From contig JAKZHN010000008.1 in the NCBI GenBank assembly GCA_037179335.1, forward strand, positions 248,001-312,000: DNA of 64,000 bases, read 5' to 3'. The stretch is from Cyclaneusma minus. Taxonomy: Eukaryota; Ascomycota; Leotiomycetes; Marthamycetales; Marthamycetaceae. This document shows, piece by piece, positions 20,040 through 32,671 of this stretch. The notes beneath the pieces were generated by a model. That model was given only the letters and a program-made list of their open reading frames with translations. It was not told the origin of the DNA and did no database searches. How positions within the stretch are numbered: position 1 is the stretch's first letter; each line of letters opens with the position of its first letter. Made by a program: the position numbers and the translations under genes.

Positions 20040-22244
20040 CTATTTCTTCGCCGCATCAGCAAAATCCTTCTCCACCATCTGCCGACAAATCGGATGATAA
20101 AACTCCCTATTCGCCTCAAAGCACTCCTTTGCCTTCTCATAATCAAACGCCATCAAATCCCTATACAGCGTCCTCGTCATCTTCATGCGTCCCACCTTCC
20201 CCAGCAACTCCACAGTCGGCTCAATCACACTCTCATCCTTCGCCTTCAAACCAATCCTAAAGTACCGATGCGAAAGCTCCATGTTTTGCGTGTGCACAAG
20301 ATTGTACACCTTGCCCATAGTCTGGCTTTGTGCTGGCGAGATAGGAGTCTTGAAGTTGACTACGCTGTCGAGGAAGACGACGACTTGGTTGGCGAGCCAG
20401 CCGTCGATATCTGATGGCGAAGGCTTGAAGTCGTCGCCGCCTTTCTCCCACTTGGCGGCTAGGGCGTAGCATTTATCGACCATGGAAGTGTCAAAGTCGG
20501 GTTTGGGTGGCAGGCCGGTTTTGTAGAACCATGCGTCCCAGTCGATTGATGAGAGGGCGCTAGAGGCTGCGGAGTCGTTGGCGAAGAATTCGAGAAGCGT
20601 AGCTTTGAACTCGTATGAGTCGAGGGATTTGCGTGCCCATTTGTGGAAGTAGTAGGGGATGAATTTGTCCCAGGTTTCTTTTCCTACTACCTTTTCGAGG
20701 TGGAAGAGGAATGTATGACCCTTGTCGCCTGTTAGCTTCAATAATACGCAGCAATTTGATAGTGGAAAGTGGGGAACAGGAACGTAAAGTGGAAATGGGG
20801 AAGACGCACTTTCTCATAAGGCACAGTGCTGAAGGCATCATCAGGATCCTTGCCCTTCAGATCGACCACCAACCTAGTGAATTCGTGATCGGCGCCAAAC
20901 TGCTCAACAGCATCTTCGAGATGTTTCCAACCGATGATGGAAGAGAAATCGCGGTGGGCTTCGCCTCTGACGGCGGCTACGAGACGGCGTTCCAGATACA
21001 CGGTCCAGCCTTCGTTGAGCCAGAAGTGCTCCCAGGATGCATTGGATACCAGGTTACCACTCCAGGAGTGCGAAAGTTCGTGGGCGATGACGTCTGTGTT
21101 TTCGCGGTCGCCGCTGATGATTGTTGGGGTGGCGAATGTGAAGACGGGGTTTTCCATACCGCCTAGTGACTGTTAGTGTTGCTCAGGGGTAAACATAATA
21201 ACCTCATCCTTGGAGAACAATATAGCTTGGAGACTAACCGTAAGGGAAAGAAGGCGGTAGCACCAGCACATTGTACTGCGTCCACTGATAGTCAAAGATC
21301 AGCTTCTCAGCGGCCTGAATGAACTTTTCAGTGTCATCTTCCAACTCCCATTTGCTGCCCAGCAACTCCTCAGGGCCCGTACAGACACAACTTCTCGGTC
21401 CAATGCTTGCCGTGGCCAAGTCTCCAGCTGCAATTGCAAATAGATAGGCCGGCATTGGCACTTCTTGCAAGAATTCGTAGAGAAGCGTTCCGTCCTTGAA
21501 GTCTTTGGCACCCTTGGGAAGACCGCTTGCAATAACGGGAAGGGGGCTGCGGATCTTAAATTCGTAGGTGGACTTTACGTCGGGGGTGTCCTGGCAGGGG
21601 AAGAGGGAGCGTGCGTGGATGGCTTGACATTGGGAGAAGAGGTACGGGAACTTCTTGTTGCTGGTCTGGGCGGGGGTAAACCATTCTGCGTTGGTAGTCA
21701 GTATGTGAGTTACTTTTAGAACAAGATTTAACATTGGGGAAAGTGGGAGAGTTCATTATTAGGAGAGTACAGTCCACACTATTAATGATTTCAACTTACG
21801 AAGAGCAGTGCATTTGTCAGTCGTGGACACGCCGATATCAACCGAGACAATCGAGCCAAGAGGAGCACCGCCTGGCACTTTGATGCTCAAGGGGCTTCCA
21901 AAAGGCTCCATACGGTCGATGAGCTTCCATTCCGCAGACGAGTTATCGTTCAAGCTGACCGAGTGGATGTCGAGAAAACTGGTGTCAAGCAGAATCTCCT
22001 CGGACTCTGAGTTGGTCTCGGAGGCCAATTGCAGCACGACGTTACCGGTCAGCTTCTGAGCCTTGAAGTCCACATTGAACGAGGCAATGGTATGCTTCGT
22101 CTTCCACGACACGTAGTTGGAAAGCGTGTTGGGGTCACGTGGTCTTTGGATTGTGGAAGCCATTCTGCGGGCAATGCTGGTCGGAATCAGTCGTGGTTTC
22201 AGGGCGAGAAGGGGCCTGGTGAAGGAGAGGAACGAGAATGACAT
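20040..22244 (-). CDS. LAP2: leukotriene A4 hydrolase-type M1 aminopeptidase
   Basis: Zinc metallopeptidase of family M1, in the LTA4 hydrolase/yeast Lap2 group. It removes N-terminal residues and hydrolyses epoxides. Four exons: 22244-21800, 21685-21239, 21162-20810 and 20720-20040, giving 641 residues in frame. Seen directly: the substrate motif GGMEN (298-302), zinc motif HELSH (325-329) with the third ligand Glu348, and VPYEKG across the last junction. The ALQWFTPAQT and VPYEKGHTFLF joins fix the borders. The first 28 residues are basic and Ser/Leu-rich like a mitochondrial presequence. A second ATG (MASTIQRP) would give the cytosolic form. Divergent from the gene at 22808. Confidence 0.95.
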
Positions 22245-22807
22245 TCACGAAGAAGTGAAGAGTTTTCCACCTGTTTTTGTAATGTCTCCGCTCTCATGTC
22301 ACTTTCCTCTCTCGTCGTCGGGAGCAAAAGAGGGAACGGCCTACAATCCAGTCGGAGCATGCCGACGACTGCCCCGCAATAACTGGTCGGCCCGGTGAGG
22401 GAGAAAGAAAATCCGACCCGACGTTTGTACGCTAGTACCCTGCTATACTCGAGTATGTGTACGCGGCAGCTTCAAATAGACTGACTCTCAACATTTCAGA
22501 GTTGCCATTATCCACGACACGAACAGCACACCCAGTCTGGACTTCGCCTAGCAACAAAGCTGGGAAAATGTACGCATGTTGCTGTTTGCAGCCAGTTCAG
22601 CACCATGATAAAGCATCCCAACTTCATCAAAGGTCCATTGTTTGCTGCATGCTGAGACTCGACGCCCAATGGCCGTTCAGCTCAGACAAAGCACAAAGCC
22701 AAGGACCTCCAACCTTTGACCTCCCTACTTAAGGACAGGCTCAGGCGCTCAATGTAAGTAACGGTTTGTTTGCTTCACAAGTCAAAACCCCATCATTATT
22801 GTTCATC
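22245..22807. promoter_or_regulatory. divergent promoter region
   Basis: About 560 bp between divergent starts. No strong TATA box. Contains CT-rich tracts near both ends. No gene seen. Confidence 0.4.
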
Positions 22808-23554
22808 ATGGATTACTTCAAGAGTTTCTTCGTGGACGAGACGACCGCCCTCGACAAACAGGTACTAGACGCAAGGAGAAGGTTTTGGCACAGAATCAGT
22901 CCGTGGTACAGAGGCGTCTTCTTGTATTTCGAGCCTGGGCTCTATGCCTTGAGCATCCTTGCATACCTTACGGACTCCCACTGGTACCTGAAATGGGCAG
23001 ATCCCACCGCCGAAACTTTCGTCACTACTAGTCACCCGATTGGAACGCGCATCACCCTGGAGCACCTATTCGCTTACTGGGTATTTGCCGTCCTCGTCCA
23101 AGGCGTCATGCTTCGCATCACCACCGACTTTTCTGTTTGGAAGCTGACGATGCTTTTCATGGGCATCTGCGATCTCATCCGTTGGTCGGCCTGCCGACAC
23201 CTCCACTACGGTGTCACAACTGGCATTATACCGTGGCTGAGCGCGGTATCTTTTGAGATGTGGACTCTTTGGTCACTGGCCTTCATGATGCTCAACCGAG
23301 CCGCCTTTATTCTCGAATTTGGATTCTTAGTTCGACTTCCTGGCGAGGACGAGTGGTCAAAACAACAATGGTTCGAATATTCGCTGAACACGTTTACAAC
23401 AGTGGCCTCTGCTGCCGCGAGTCAAGCCAAAAAGATTCCCAAGTTGGTGAAGTCTACCAGGGCTTCTCCACCCTCGTCTCCCAGAGGTCCATCCGAGCCC
23501 TTGGACGCACCGTATGATAAGGTGGGCGCGGATGCGGGTGAGATAACTGGATAA
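22808..23554 (+). CDS. multi-pass membrane protein of unknown function
   Basis: Frame of 248 residues from ATCATGGATTACTTC. An in-frame ATG 42 nt upstream is less likely because the conserved-looking sequence starts at MDYFKSFF. About four hydrophobic segments are seen around residues 35-55, 88-105, 118-135 and 150-175, then a cytosolic-looking Ser/Pro-rich tail. The order and the motif LRITTDFSVWKLTMLFMGIC recall small fungal four-helix membrane proteins (possibly the DUF7704 type), but I cannot confirm the family. No signal peptide separate from the first helix. No introns are required. Confidence 0.75.
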   Translation: MDYFKSFFVDETTALDKQVLDARRRFWHRISPWYRGVFLYFEPGLYALSILAYLTDSHWYLKWADPTAETFVTTSHPIGTRITLEHLFAYWVFAVLVQGVMLRITTDFSVWKLTMLFMGICDLIRWSACRHLHYGVTTGIIPWLSAVSFEMWTLWSLAFMMLNRAAFILEFGFLVRLPGEDEWSKQQWFEYSLNTFTTVASAAASQAKKIPKLVKSTRASPPSSPRGPSEPLDAPYDKVGADAGEITG

Positions 23555-26500
23555 GCCAGGAAGCAAGCAAACAGCAGCGACAACTCGATATCGAACGGGC
23601 CAGACAAGACATCTTTCTGCTAGACAGCGAAACGGCAGCCTGCATCTTCCTCGGCACAAGTCTCCGACCCGGTTTCAAAACACTTCTCTCTTGTTCAAAA
23701 CACTTTCCAACACGCTTCGTTTCTTTTGCGTTCCGGACATATTGTATATCAACCGACTGTTCTCTATATCAGCCATGACTATGAGTTTCGTTTACGGTCT
23801 CTCGGTTCCATAACGTCTCGAGTCGGGGGCGTGACTACGGCATACCTAGCCGAGAGCACATATATCGACTGCGTGATCAAATCGGCGCACTCTTTTCGTC
23901 GTCAGAACTGCGTGCCAGGGAAATAACAAAGCAAAAGCAAACGACAGGAATCTTGTACCTGCCGGCAGGATCAGACATCGGGAGGATCGATATCGCGAAG
24001 GATAGGTTTTACCAATATGGGCTTTATACGGAGTTGGAAGGCGTTAAGCGAAGTTCTCATATCTTTCACCAAAATATATGTCATAATAATGTCCTTTTAT
24101 TTAACCTCCACGGGCTAATCTTTCTTGATTCGAGCGAGTCGGGGACAACTGATGACTGACAAGCACAGCGTGGAAGGCGATAACTCGTTCTTCACTAATC
24201 GTATCCCAAACATCCAACGTGAAGTTATCAAGGGCGCCCATCTCACCTGCCAGGCTCCTGCAACCGACGCTGCTCCCAAAACAGTCTCAACTTTCCGCTT
24301 CCCCACCTACACGGCAGTCACCGAGTCCAACCACAGCGCAGAATGATCTGCATCCAGAAGGACCTCCACTCGTTCCATAGCGGACCCCTAAATCCCCAAA
24401 TCTTTATATGTAAAATCCCTATTCTCCGACTCCACCGGCTCCAGGGCGCCAGTGCATATCCTCAAGTCTCAACGGCTGTTCTCCACCATTCTCCACGCCA
24501 CGTTTTGAATTTGAGCAAATAAAGCTTATATCCATGACAATAACCAGTTATTCACAACCTCCATCGGGAATCTGATGCCATGCTAGCGACTGTCTGTGAC
24601 ATCTGTCTGAGCACGTAGCGGATCTGTCCTGCTGATCATTCACGACCCACTTGGGCTCAGACAGTCTGTGCTTCACGCATCCTTCTCCGCCACCAGCCAG
24701 ACTCGAGAATATGGGAAAATAGAAGCAAGTGAAGCCATTGCCAATTGAAATGACGATATGTTTTCCTGCAAAGGCTTCATAGTGTTCTGTTGCATGAATA
24801 TGCAATTCTAGAAGCTGACTTTGAGGGTGAAGGAGGTCTGGGCTAGGACTTGAGGGGAGAGGCTAGAGCACGACTGGGGATGTAGATTTTAGCTTGATTT
24901 CGACAAAATTGACTGAAGTGTAAAAATAGAAACTGTATCTGAGGACTCAGGACAGAGATAGATGCTAAATATAGAATATACATTCCTAGCTCGTTGTGCA
25001 GTGCCGCGGTAGGTAATAAGCAGACATTCGAGTCAGTACATGATAGCTCGAAGAATCGAAACCGAGCGCGGCCCCGTGACAGTTCTGTATGACTGCATAT
25101 ACGCAGACTATCGTTGTTTGAGCAGTCTAGTGAAACCTCCAAAAAATTTCAAACATACCTCCTAAGTCAGCCCATATCAATAGGTATCTATAGTCCGTCC
25201 AGTCATCCAAAACAGTTTCAAATCAGGGTTCACCGCCGTCTCCTTGCCCACGTGCTGCTTCTCGAAACTCCCCAACTATGCACGTGACTTGAACAGCATC
25301 CAGACCCCTAACCTGCCCTGCCTTGCCACAAACCACAAGTCAAAACACAGCAGTTTTTGTTATCGTATGACAGACAGCAGGCCACGGCACTCGCAGCGCG
25401 CCTGTCAAAACACGTCAAAACACAACTACGCGTTTCATGTACTCCACAAACAGCCGCATTCGAGCTACACATACACAAACAAGTCGTGTAACTGAGGAGA
25501 ATACGTATCCTGCATTTTGCGTGATCACGACACCGGGACACGACTGAGCCGATTGAGATTTTGCCATCCGTGCCGTGGCTATTTTGCTGTACTGCTCGCT
25601 TGCGTGCTGGCATGAGCTGATAGATGGATGGTTTGGAGGTCAGATTTTAGATCTGGCGAGCGCGGGATGGTCGATGGTGCTGCAATGGGTGTGCTCGTTT
25701 GGGATGTCGTGTAAGTGTATGCTAGTTTCCGCTGTCAGCGTCTGTCAGTGTCTGGCACGGATCCGGGAAGTTTCTGGCGTTGTGAATGGCGCGTGCAGTG
25801 GCCGGAAATCAACAATCTTTCCTAAGATAGTCTTTGATCAAATCCGAAGATTTGGTCTTGAGGGGATTTGGCAATAATAACGGGTTTGCGATGAAAAAAG
25901 CGCTTCTCGCAGGAGTCAAGTAAAACTTCTACAGATGGAAGATGTAGAACAGAGGCCGGCCGCCTCGTACCAGGAGAATTCACGAATGGTTGCGTGTCAA
26001 CACCCATCTATCCATCTCGATCTTGTCAGAATTTGCGATTCTTAGCGAAATGGTCTGGAATGTTCCTTACCGAGAGACAACACAGAGTAAGGTAGTGGTG
26101 CGGATATCGAGGGGCAGGTATGCGATGGCGGCAAGAGAAACGAGGCTCATCTATCGCTGATGCTCATCCCGACTTCGCGTTTCGACCGATCACGATTCCT
26201 CCATCCCATGTGAATGGCATCGTCTGGAACAGCTCGACTGGAATGGCCTCGTCGGGAATGGCCTCGTCGGCAATGGCCTCATCCGGGTTCGAAGTAAAGA
26301 ATCCGCCGATTTTTAGAAGCCTGAAGCCTGCGCCCTCGTGACAACCGCTCTCTGTGTCATCTGCGAGCGTGGGAATCATATGGCTTCCGCGTCGTACCTG
26401 TACTCAGAAGCACAACAGCTTTCCGTCTTCATCTCAAGTCGCTGGTGTTCGAAATAAAGTCCAACGAACAGATATGGCGAATTGTGACGGGAACATGGCA

Positions 26501-29500
26501 TTCCATCTGGCTCAAAAAGCTCTCGAGTCGTACTTGCTTCCCTCACACAACATCGTCTCCTCATCCCTCGTTCGAAGTAAAGTCCACCTGATCCACTTCG
26601 TCCACCTCCTCCAATTCATCCAAGAGCCCTCACCCGCCAAAACGTGACAAAAACATGGCTTTCATCTCAATCGAATGGCTGTCGGCCTCCAGTCTTCCAC
26701 TTGGGCTTTCGCGTGGTTTCGCGTCGTACTTGTACTTCCCTCACACAACATCATCTCTTCATCCGTCGTTCGAAGTAAAGGTCCAGAAAGCGCGAAGCCG
26801 ACAAAACGTGACAGAAACATGGCTTAAAGAGCGAGAGATGTTGTACTTGTACTCCGCAAACACAGCAGAACACGAGCGTGTCGAATGAACTTTTCAGACG
26901 ACGTCGATCGCGCAGCACAGCAGAACGGGATGCCTCATCTCCGTCTGCACCCGTCAAGCACGCGAAGATCATGTGCCGCTGCCACATTTGATTCATCCAA
27001 CCACAAAAGTAGAACGTCTCTTCCACTTACAAGTCTCATTGGTAAACATTTACTCACGCTGAAGGCCCGAACCGGGCAAGGAAACGGGATGTTCTGTCGT
27101 AATCCTCATTTCGTACAACAGCATTGGCACAATCCACAATGAGGCTCTCTCCCAAGCTCCTGCTCAGTGTATCTATTTTTCGAACACATCCAGCTGTCTT
27201 GCGCACTACCGGACCGCCGATCCTAATCGTCTTCGGAAAATTTGTCATAATTGCTGCTGTATGATCCTGCTATTATAATACCCGCGCTCTCATTATAGTT
27301 CATCAGCCCTGCTCGCGCAGTCCATCCACTTCAATCCTGAGATCGGCCCCGACACGCGCCCGGCAGAATTCCTATTGGACAGTGCTCGCAACCTGATACG
27401 TGTTTGAAGATACGATTCCGAATTCGACAAGGCCCAGGTCCCCGGCCCGGCGCCAGCTCTCGCAAACACCAGAGTCTGGCACTGTTGGTGGCTGGTGCCG
27501 AGTCAAGGCTCCGTCATTCCGGAATGAGTGTCTATGATTATACACATAGTTCCGGAGATGCGATCCAAGGGCCCTGGCCGAGGGACTCCGCATTTTCTCT
27601 GGCCCTCGGCTGGGTGGCGTTTTGGGGTATCTGGAACGAGATGGATCGGTTCGTGCGGCTTGGGGGTGTTGGGTTCCAGGTCCGGAGCGGAGGAGAAGGG
27701 CGGAGATCTTGCTATTTGGAGCGTGGGAGGAGGGATTATTCGAACTAAGAATGGTGGATTGGAAGAATGGAACTCCTCGTGGCTTTTGTGTGATCGACAA
27801 ACTTGAGGGACGACGGACGAACGGACTGATGTGTCTGTGTTCGTTCGGATGTTTTCGTAGATTATTTTCGACCTCGGCGTTCATTAGGGTGTTCCAATAC
27901 AAAGGTTTGGGTCTCCGAGAAAGCTGTAAGCAATTGCATTGCATGGTACATAGTAGTTGGGGTGTGTTCACGAAACCCCAAGCAGGTAAAGTTTCATGGC
28001 GTGAAGAATGTGTTTCTCAAAGCACTTGCTTTGCATACAGACTTGAAGGTTGAGCATCAGAATTCTCTGATGCAGAGACAAAGGCTTGGCCCGTTTCGAA
28101 TCGAGAACGATCGTGACAAAGACAGTGTGTTGCCGTACATCGGCTAGGACTACCTGCACTATTCGACGCTCCCCTGATAGTTCCGCCAATTAGCAGAGGT
28201 ACCAGTCTCAGCCCATGGCGATATTCAAAACGCTGATATATGCTACCTATGCAGGTACGTACTCGCCTCGGCGGCAGTCATCCGCTACAACTGCAGGCTG
28301 GGATGCAGCAATGAACCCCGTTGCGCTGCCGGCCAAGACTGGATTTTGTGGTTGAAGAAGGTTGGGGGTATCATTCAATTGGCTCGATCGTTGTGATTCT
28401 GCAGCTTTCTGCATGGAGTTGATGGGTTTGACGTCTTGTGACCGTTTTGTGAGTGTTAGAATCTGTAGTCAAAGTGCGGAGAAAGTGTGATAGCGCAAGC
28501 ATGATACATAAACTACCGAGTTGAAGAAATCGGGAGCAGGGCATCGTTTTTGCCGACTTGCGCGGGAATGACAGACAGGTACTAGTACTAGCAATTGACA
28601 AAATGACAAAATGACAGATATGGTACCTTACAGGACTGGGGTCTTCTCCGAATATTTTTGATAGTGGGGCTTTCTTCTGTGACACTTCCGAGGGAGCCTA
28701 TGATCTGGGGACTTCAATATAAGCTCCGCGAGCCGGGAGTCAGGACTGCGAGTCGCAACGAGCTGGGAGCCCAGAACTCTGGAAACTGGGAATTATCCCA
28801 GAGCTTGAAGAATAATTTCCGTTTCACCGTTCCACGTATTCCCATGCATCGTCCTGAATCGTGAAGAATGTAGTTGTGGTTTGTATAGCCTGTATACGTA
28901 ACGAACGTTTCTGGTACTCAAATGTAGAAAAAGATCGTCCTGTTTTTCGAACGTTATTGACTGTGCATCATTGCGCGTGTACTCCGTACAAAACCTCGAG
29001 TTTGGATAGGGGTGGTCAGAATCTGTGCTTCTAGCCTCATCGGTATCACTGCGTATGCAATCTGCACGTCAAAGATATCCAGCAACAACCGTGCTTCGGC
29101 GAGCTTTGCCTCGATCCTTCCCGTCACCCTTTGGGAAGCTCTCCGAATAGGCTCACGGAGTAGGTGTGATGATAATGGTAGTAGAACGCCATATGGATCG
29201 CCGCAGGCCTCAACGTGATGAGTGCAACGTTGTGCCGCGAGCAGCCGTGCCGTCAATTAAGACCAAACTTTTGTCTCCGACTGGCTCGCATAGGCTGAGA
29301 CAGATTTGTGGTCCAGAAGTCGAATTTTGGTTGTTCCCCATTGGTCAATGCCAGTAACAACTGGTGGGGTATGGCGTCGATCCCTGTTGAGACCGCGTGC
29401 GGAGGTCTCAGATTGCCAACCACCAGAACGTGGCTCGACTACTACTTCCCCAAAAATGCTCGACTTACATGTAACTCAGTATCCAAAGGTCTCCCAAGAG

Positions 29501-32500
29501 TGCGCGATGTAGAGGTGGGGAGAAAGACGATATCCAGAAAGGGCTGACCTTGCTAAATAGTGTTTAGCCGCTGACGTTGCTTGTACGACAGCATATAACA
29601 AGACTTCATTATACACTCCCCTCATGTATCACATCGGATCCCTGAGTTGTGGGCAAGAGCATCATTGGTAGACGAGTTTCGACAAAGTGTGATGAAGTCG
29701 ATATCCCACAGGAGGCTTTTTCGAGTTGAGGGGATCCAGACGAAAAGGTTGGGAGAGGTTGGGACGCAGAATGCATCGTGACTGCGGGATTGCGCCTCTC
29801 AGAACATCTCAGCAAGCCACTTGCCAGTCAAGTTGAGCATCACCATCGCTGTCTGCATCTGCCGCCTTGACCTCAACCTCTTGGCTCGTCTCTCCTGTCC
29901 GCTTTTTGCATTCCCGTCATTCAGGTACTTCCATGTTGCTTGCTCACACATCTGAGGTTCAGTTGTGCAGTGATGCGCAGACGCGCATCGGAGATGGCTA
30001 ACAAAAGAGGATATGGACACATAGACCAACGATACCGGAAACTGTACCCGAGATCCTGAACGCCACAGGCCTGTCGGAGATGCAAGTTACAGACGCTCAA
30101 GCAAAGCATCTCTAAGACTCTGGCCCGGAAATAAGCGCGATGTTGCCATCCTGAAGACTTTGGAGGATCAACAACTTGCTTGAAACAAGCTGGACGACAT
30201 ATGCCTTGGTGTCATCCCTCCAGATTTGCAAACATCCAGAACCGTCTCTCCAGGGAAGATGAATCGACTAGAGTGTCTGAGAATAGATTCGTATCACCAT
30301 CCAGATAGCAAAACATTGGACCTCTGGAATGAAGTGATCTTGGAATCCTGAGTTGGAGACTGAGATCTCATACAACATCGATCCCTTATCCACCATCTCT
30401 CCATCTTGTGGAACTGGGGGTTTCATAGCAGGATGTATGATCGTATCTGCCGGTAGTGGCAGAATGGTGAAACTCTCGAAACTGCCCTTTGCATCTGATT
30501 TATATCAAACCCCATGTCAAAACCCATGACCGAATCCCTTTTTACCACATGGGCATAACCTTGGTACCCAATGGCGGCAGAAACCAGCGCGGGAGGAGAT
30601 AATTCAGACAACGCGGAGTTTATTTAATGGCCCACTTGGCCACCAATCGAGGATGTCACACCCAGGGAAAGGTGCCAAAGAAGACAAATCAAGTAAAATT
30701 TGAGTAAAGATTCATGCTGGTTGGTTGATGGAAGAGACTTGATGCACTTGCTCAATGCTCCCGGACCTAGAGTAGTCCCTCGGCTTCGAGTTGGGAGTCT
30801 GTGCAAGCTGCATACACGGGCAAAAACCCTTCACCTGCGCCACATACAGAGGTTTGGATAAACTGGCCTGGCGGTCGGAAGACATGGAAATTGCAATACG
30901 GCGGTGAGGAGGATACCAGAAATTGAGGCTCTTAGAATGGGAAGCAAGCTGTCCAGGTTGTTCCACATCGGTACTGGGAGGAAAAAAGAAAGAAAAACGC
31001 GGTAGAAAGCTCCCCCAACCTGCGCTTGGGGTCACCTGGTCGGGTATGAGCTGCAAAGGTGTCCTCGAGACACTGCCTGAAAGAGATGCAGCCGGGGGTC
31101 ATAGCGGGAGGCGGCCGGTGAAGAATCCTGGTCGACATGCTGACGGAGCATATGTGGGAAGTCGAGGTTAAGCTGCGAGGGCATCATTCTGCACAAGATG
31201 AGATGAAGAATGGTTGTAGTTTGGTACATCGAGTGGATTCGCACTGACAAACGTGCCCGGCTTACAGGCAATGGGGTCGAAAGGACTTGTAACAAAGGTA
31301 GCGGTGTCGACTGTTCTCATGGACGGTGGCTGTTGGGGAAGCTCTCGAGCCCCTCGGTCGGCAGATGCAGCAATGCTCTGTGCTCATGCCCGTAAAATGG
31401 GAAAACGGCAGCGTACACGTAGTCGGAGAATAGAAAGGCTGGCTGCTTGAAATCCCACGACATGCGCCTGCAAGAGTAGGGGAGTCGCAGAGGATTTGCA
31501 CCAAGTGCAGTCCGGACAGGCAGTGGGCGTGGCGGACAGTCGAGGCCTGCTTCCACGATGCGTACTCATGTGGGTTTGACAGACAACGGCGACATGCTGC
31601 GTCGCAGGGCCGGACAATAACAGGAGGAATAAGGTTGCCACTGTTCGCAAGCAGAATCAACGACCCTGGCGATGTCGGCGATGAGGGAAGATCCAGGTCG
31701 AGCAGTCTGATTGATTGTAAGGGGAATTTGGAGATTGTCGTCTGTGCGCCTACTAGTGGCTTCCTCTGCCAAGACTTTCGCGATGCCCCGCAACGCTCAG
31801 AAGATCCGCCTTCTCTTCCAAAACACCAGTGCCGCTGCCACCTGAGAACTGGACCCTGCCAGAACATCCCTCCGCTATCTTCACGTCCATGAATGGCAGC
31901 TCCCTGGATGGAACAATGCTTCCGGCCCGTTCCAGTACCAAAGACTTAGACGACCGACCCCCAACGTCCATCCATCCCAGCTGTCGGAGTCCTGCGAACT
32001 CCCAGCCACGGACGAGAAGCTTTCCTCAAACCTCACTCTCTGTGTCGTCGAGGCAGCCGGGGGGCGGCTGGTCCCCGTTTCACCAGCATGTGGCCAAATG
32101 GTTCCTTCTGTCCTTCTGCTCAATCCAGACGAGTGCCTGAGGTCGTGGACGGGCAAATGCGGAATCCAGAAGCTCTCCTCTTCCCTTTTGCTCGAACACC
32201 ACCCTCCTCTGGATAAACCTGCTTCTTTTAGGTACAGCATTGTTACGCATTCGCTGAGTACTATGTACGCAATGTAGGTCCCGCGATTTATCTCGAAAAC
32301 CCCCACATTTCTCTCTTTTCTACTCTAGAATCCCATCACCCAGTGGTGCTGCACGGCCATCCCCCAGCGTTTTCTATCATACATATATAGCCGACCCCTG
32401 CGTCGCGGGTTGTAGCTTGGACCCATCCCTGGATATATAGCTGCATGAACAGGCCCCACCTATTTGAACTAAGACAGGCAATATCATAGCACCGAGAACT

Positions 32501-32671
32501 AGACTCGCGGGCCGCACTTTGATTGACTTGATGCTTGGAATACATATTCAAGCCTATCTTTCCCTGTCTTTTCTGGGTCCAGCATCGGATCATTCTTTAA
32601 AATCTATATTCTTCAAGAACCTGAGATTCGTGCTTTGACAGGACGGAGGGTGGGCTATATCCAACATCGCC
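23555..32671. other. gene-poor region of about 9 kb
   Basis: No frame here has a recognisable domain with supporting signals. Protein-like scraps include the plus frame ending at 24346 (REVIKGAHLTCQAPATDAA), the minus frame at 28954-29256 (AKLAEARLLLDIFDVQIAYA) and a plus stretch near 30189-30240 (NKLDDICLGVIPPDLQTS), each followed by stops. They look like decayed gene pieces. A degenerate repeat array lies at 26.1-27.0 kb. Confidence 0.45.
26385..26860. repeat. degenerate ~200-bp repeat array
   Basis: A block reading TCGTACTTG, CCCTCACACAACATC, TCATCC and TCGTTCGAAGTAAAG occurs at about 26526-26583 and again at 26725-26783. Partial versions lie near 26390 and 26837, and a GTTCGAAGTAAAG end near 26288. 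Shorter GGAATGGCCTCGTCGG units are tandem at about 26240-26280. Confidence 0.6.

Noticed and set aside
26385..26860. Repeat array as a CRISPR
   Set aside because: Units are degenerate, about 200 bp apart and in a eukaryotic genome; no spacer pattern.
27372..27971. Minus frame of 199 codons, with plus frames across the same DNA
   Set aside because: GC-rich DNA open in several frames; no domain, promoter or splice support.
31262..31867. Minus frame of 201 codons
   Set aside because: Irregular composition, overlapping frames on both strands, no domain.
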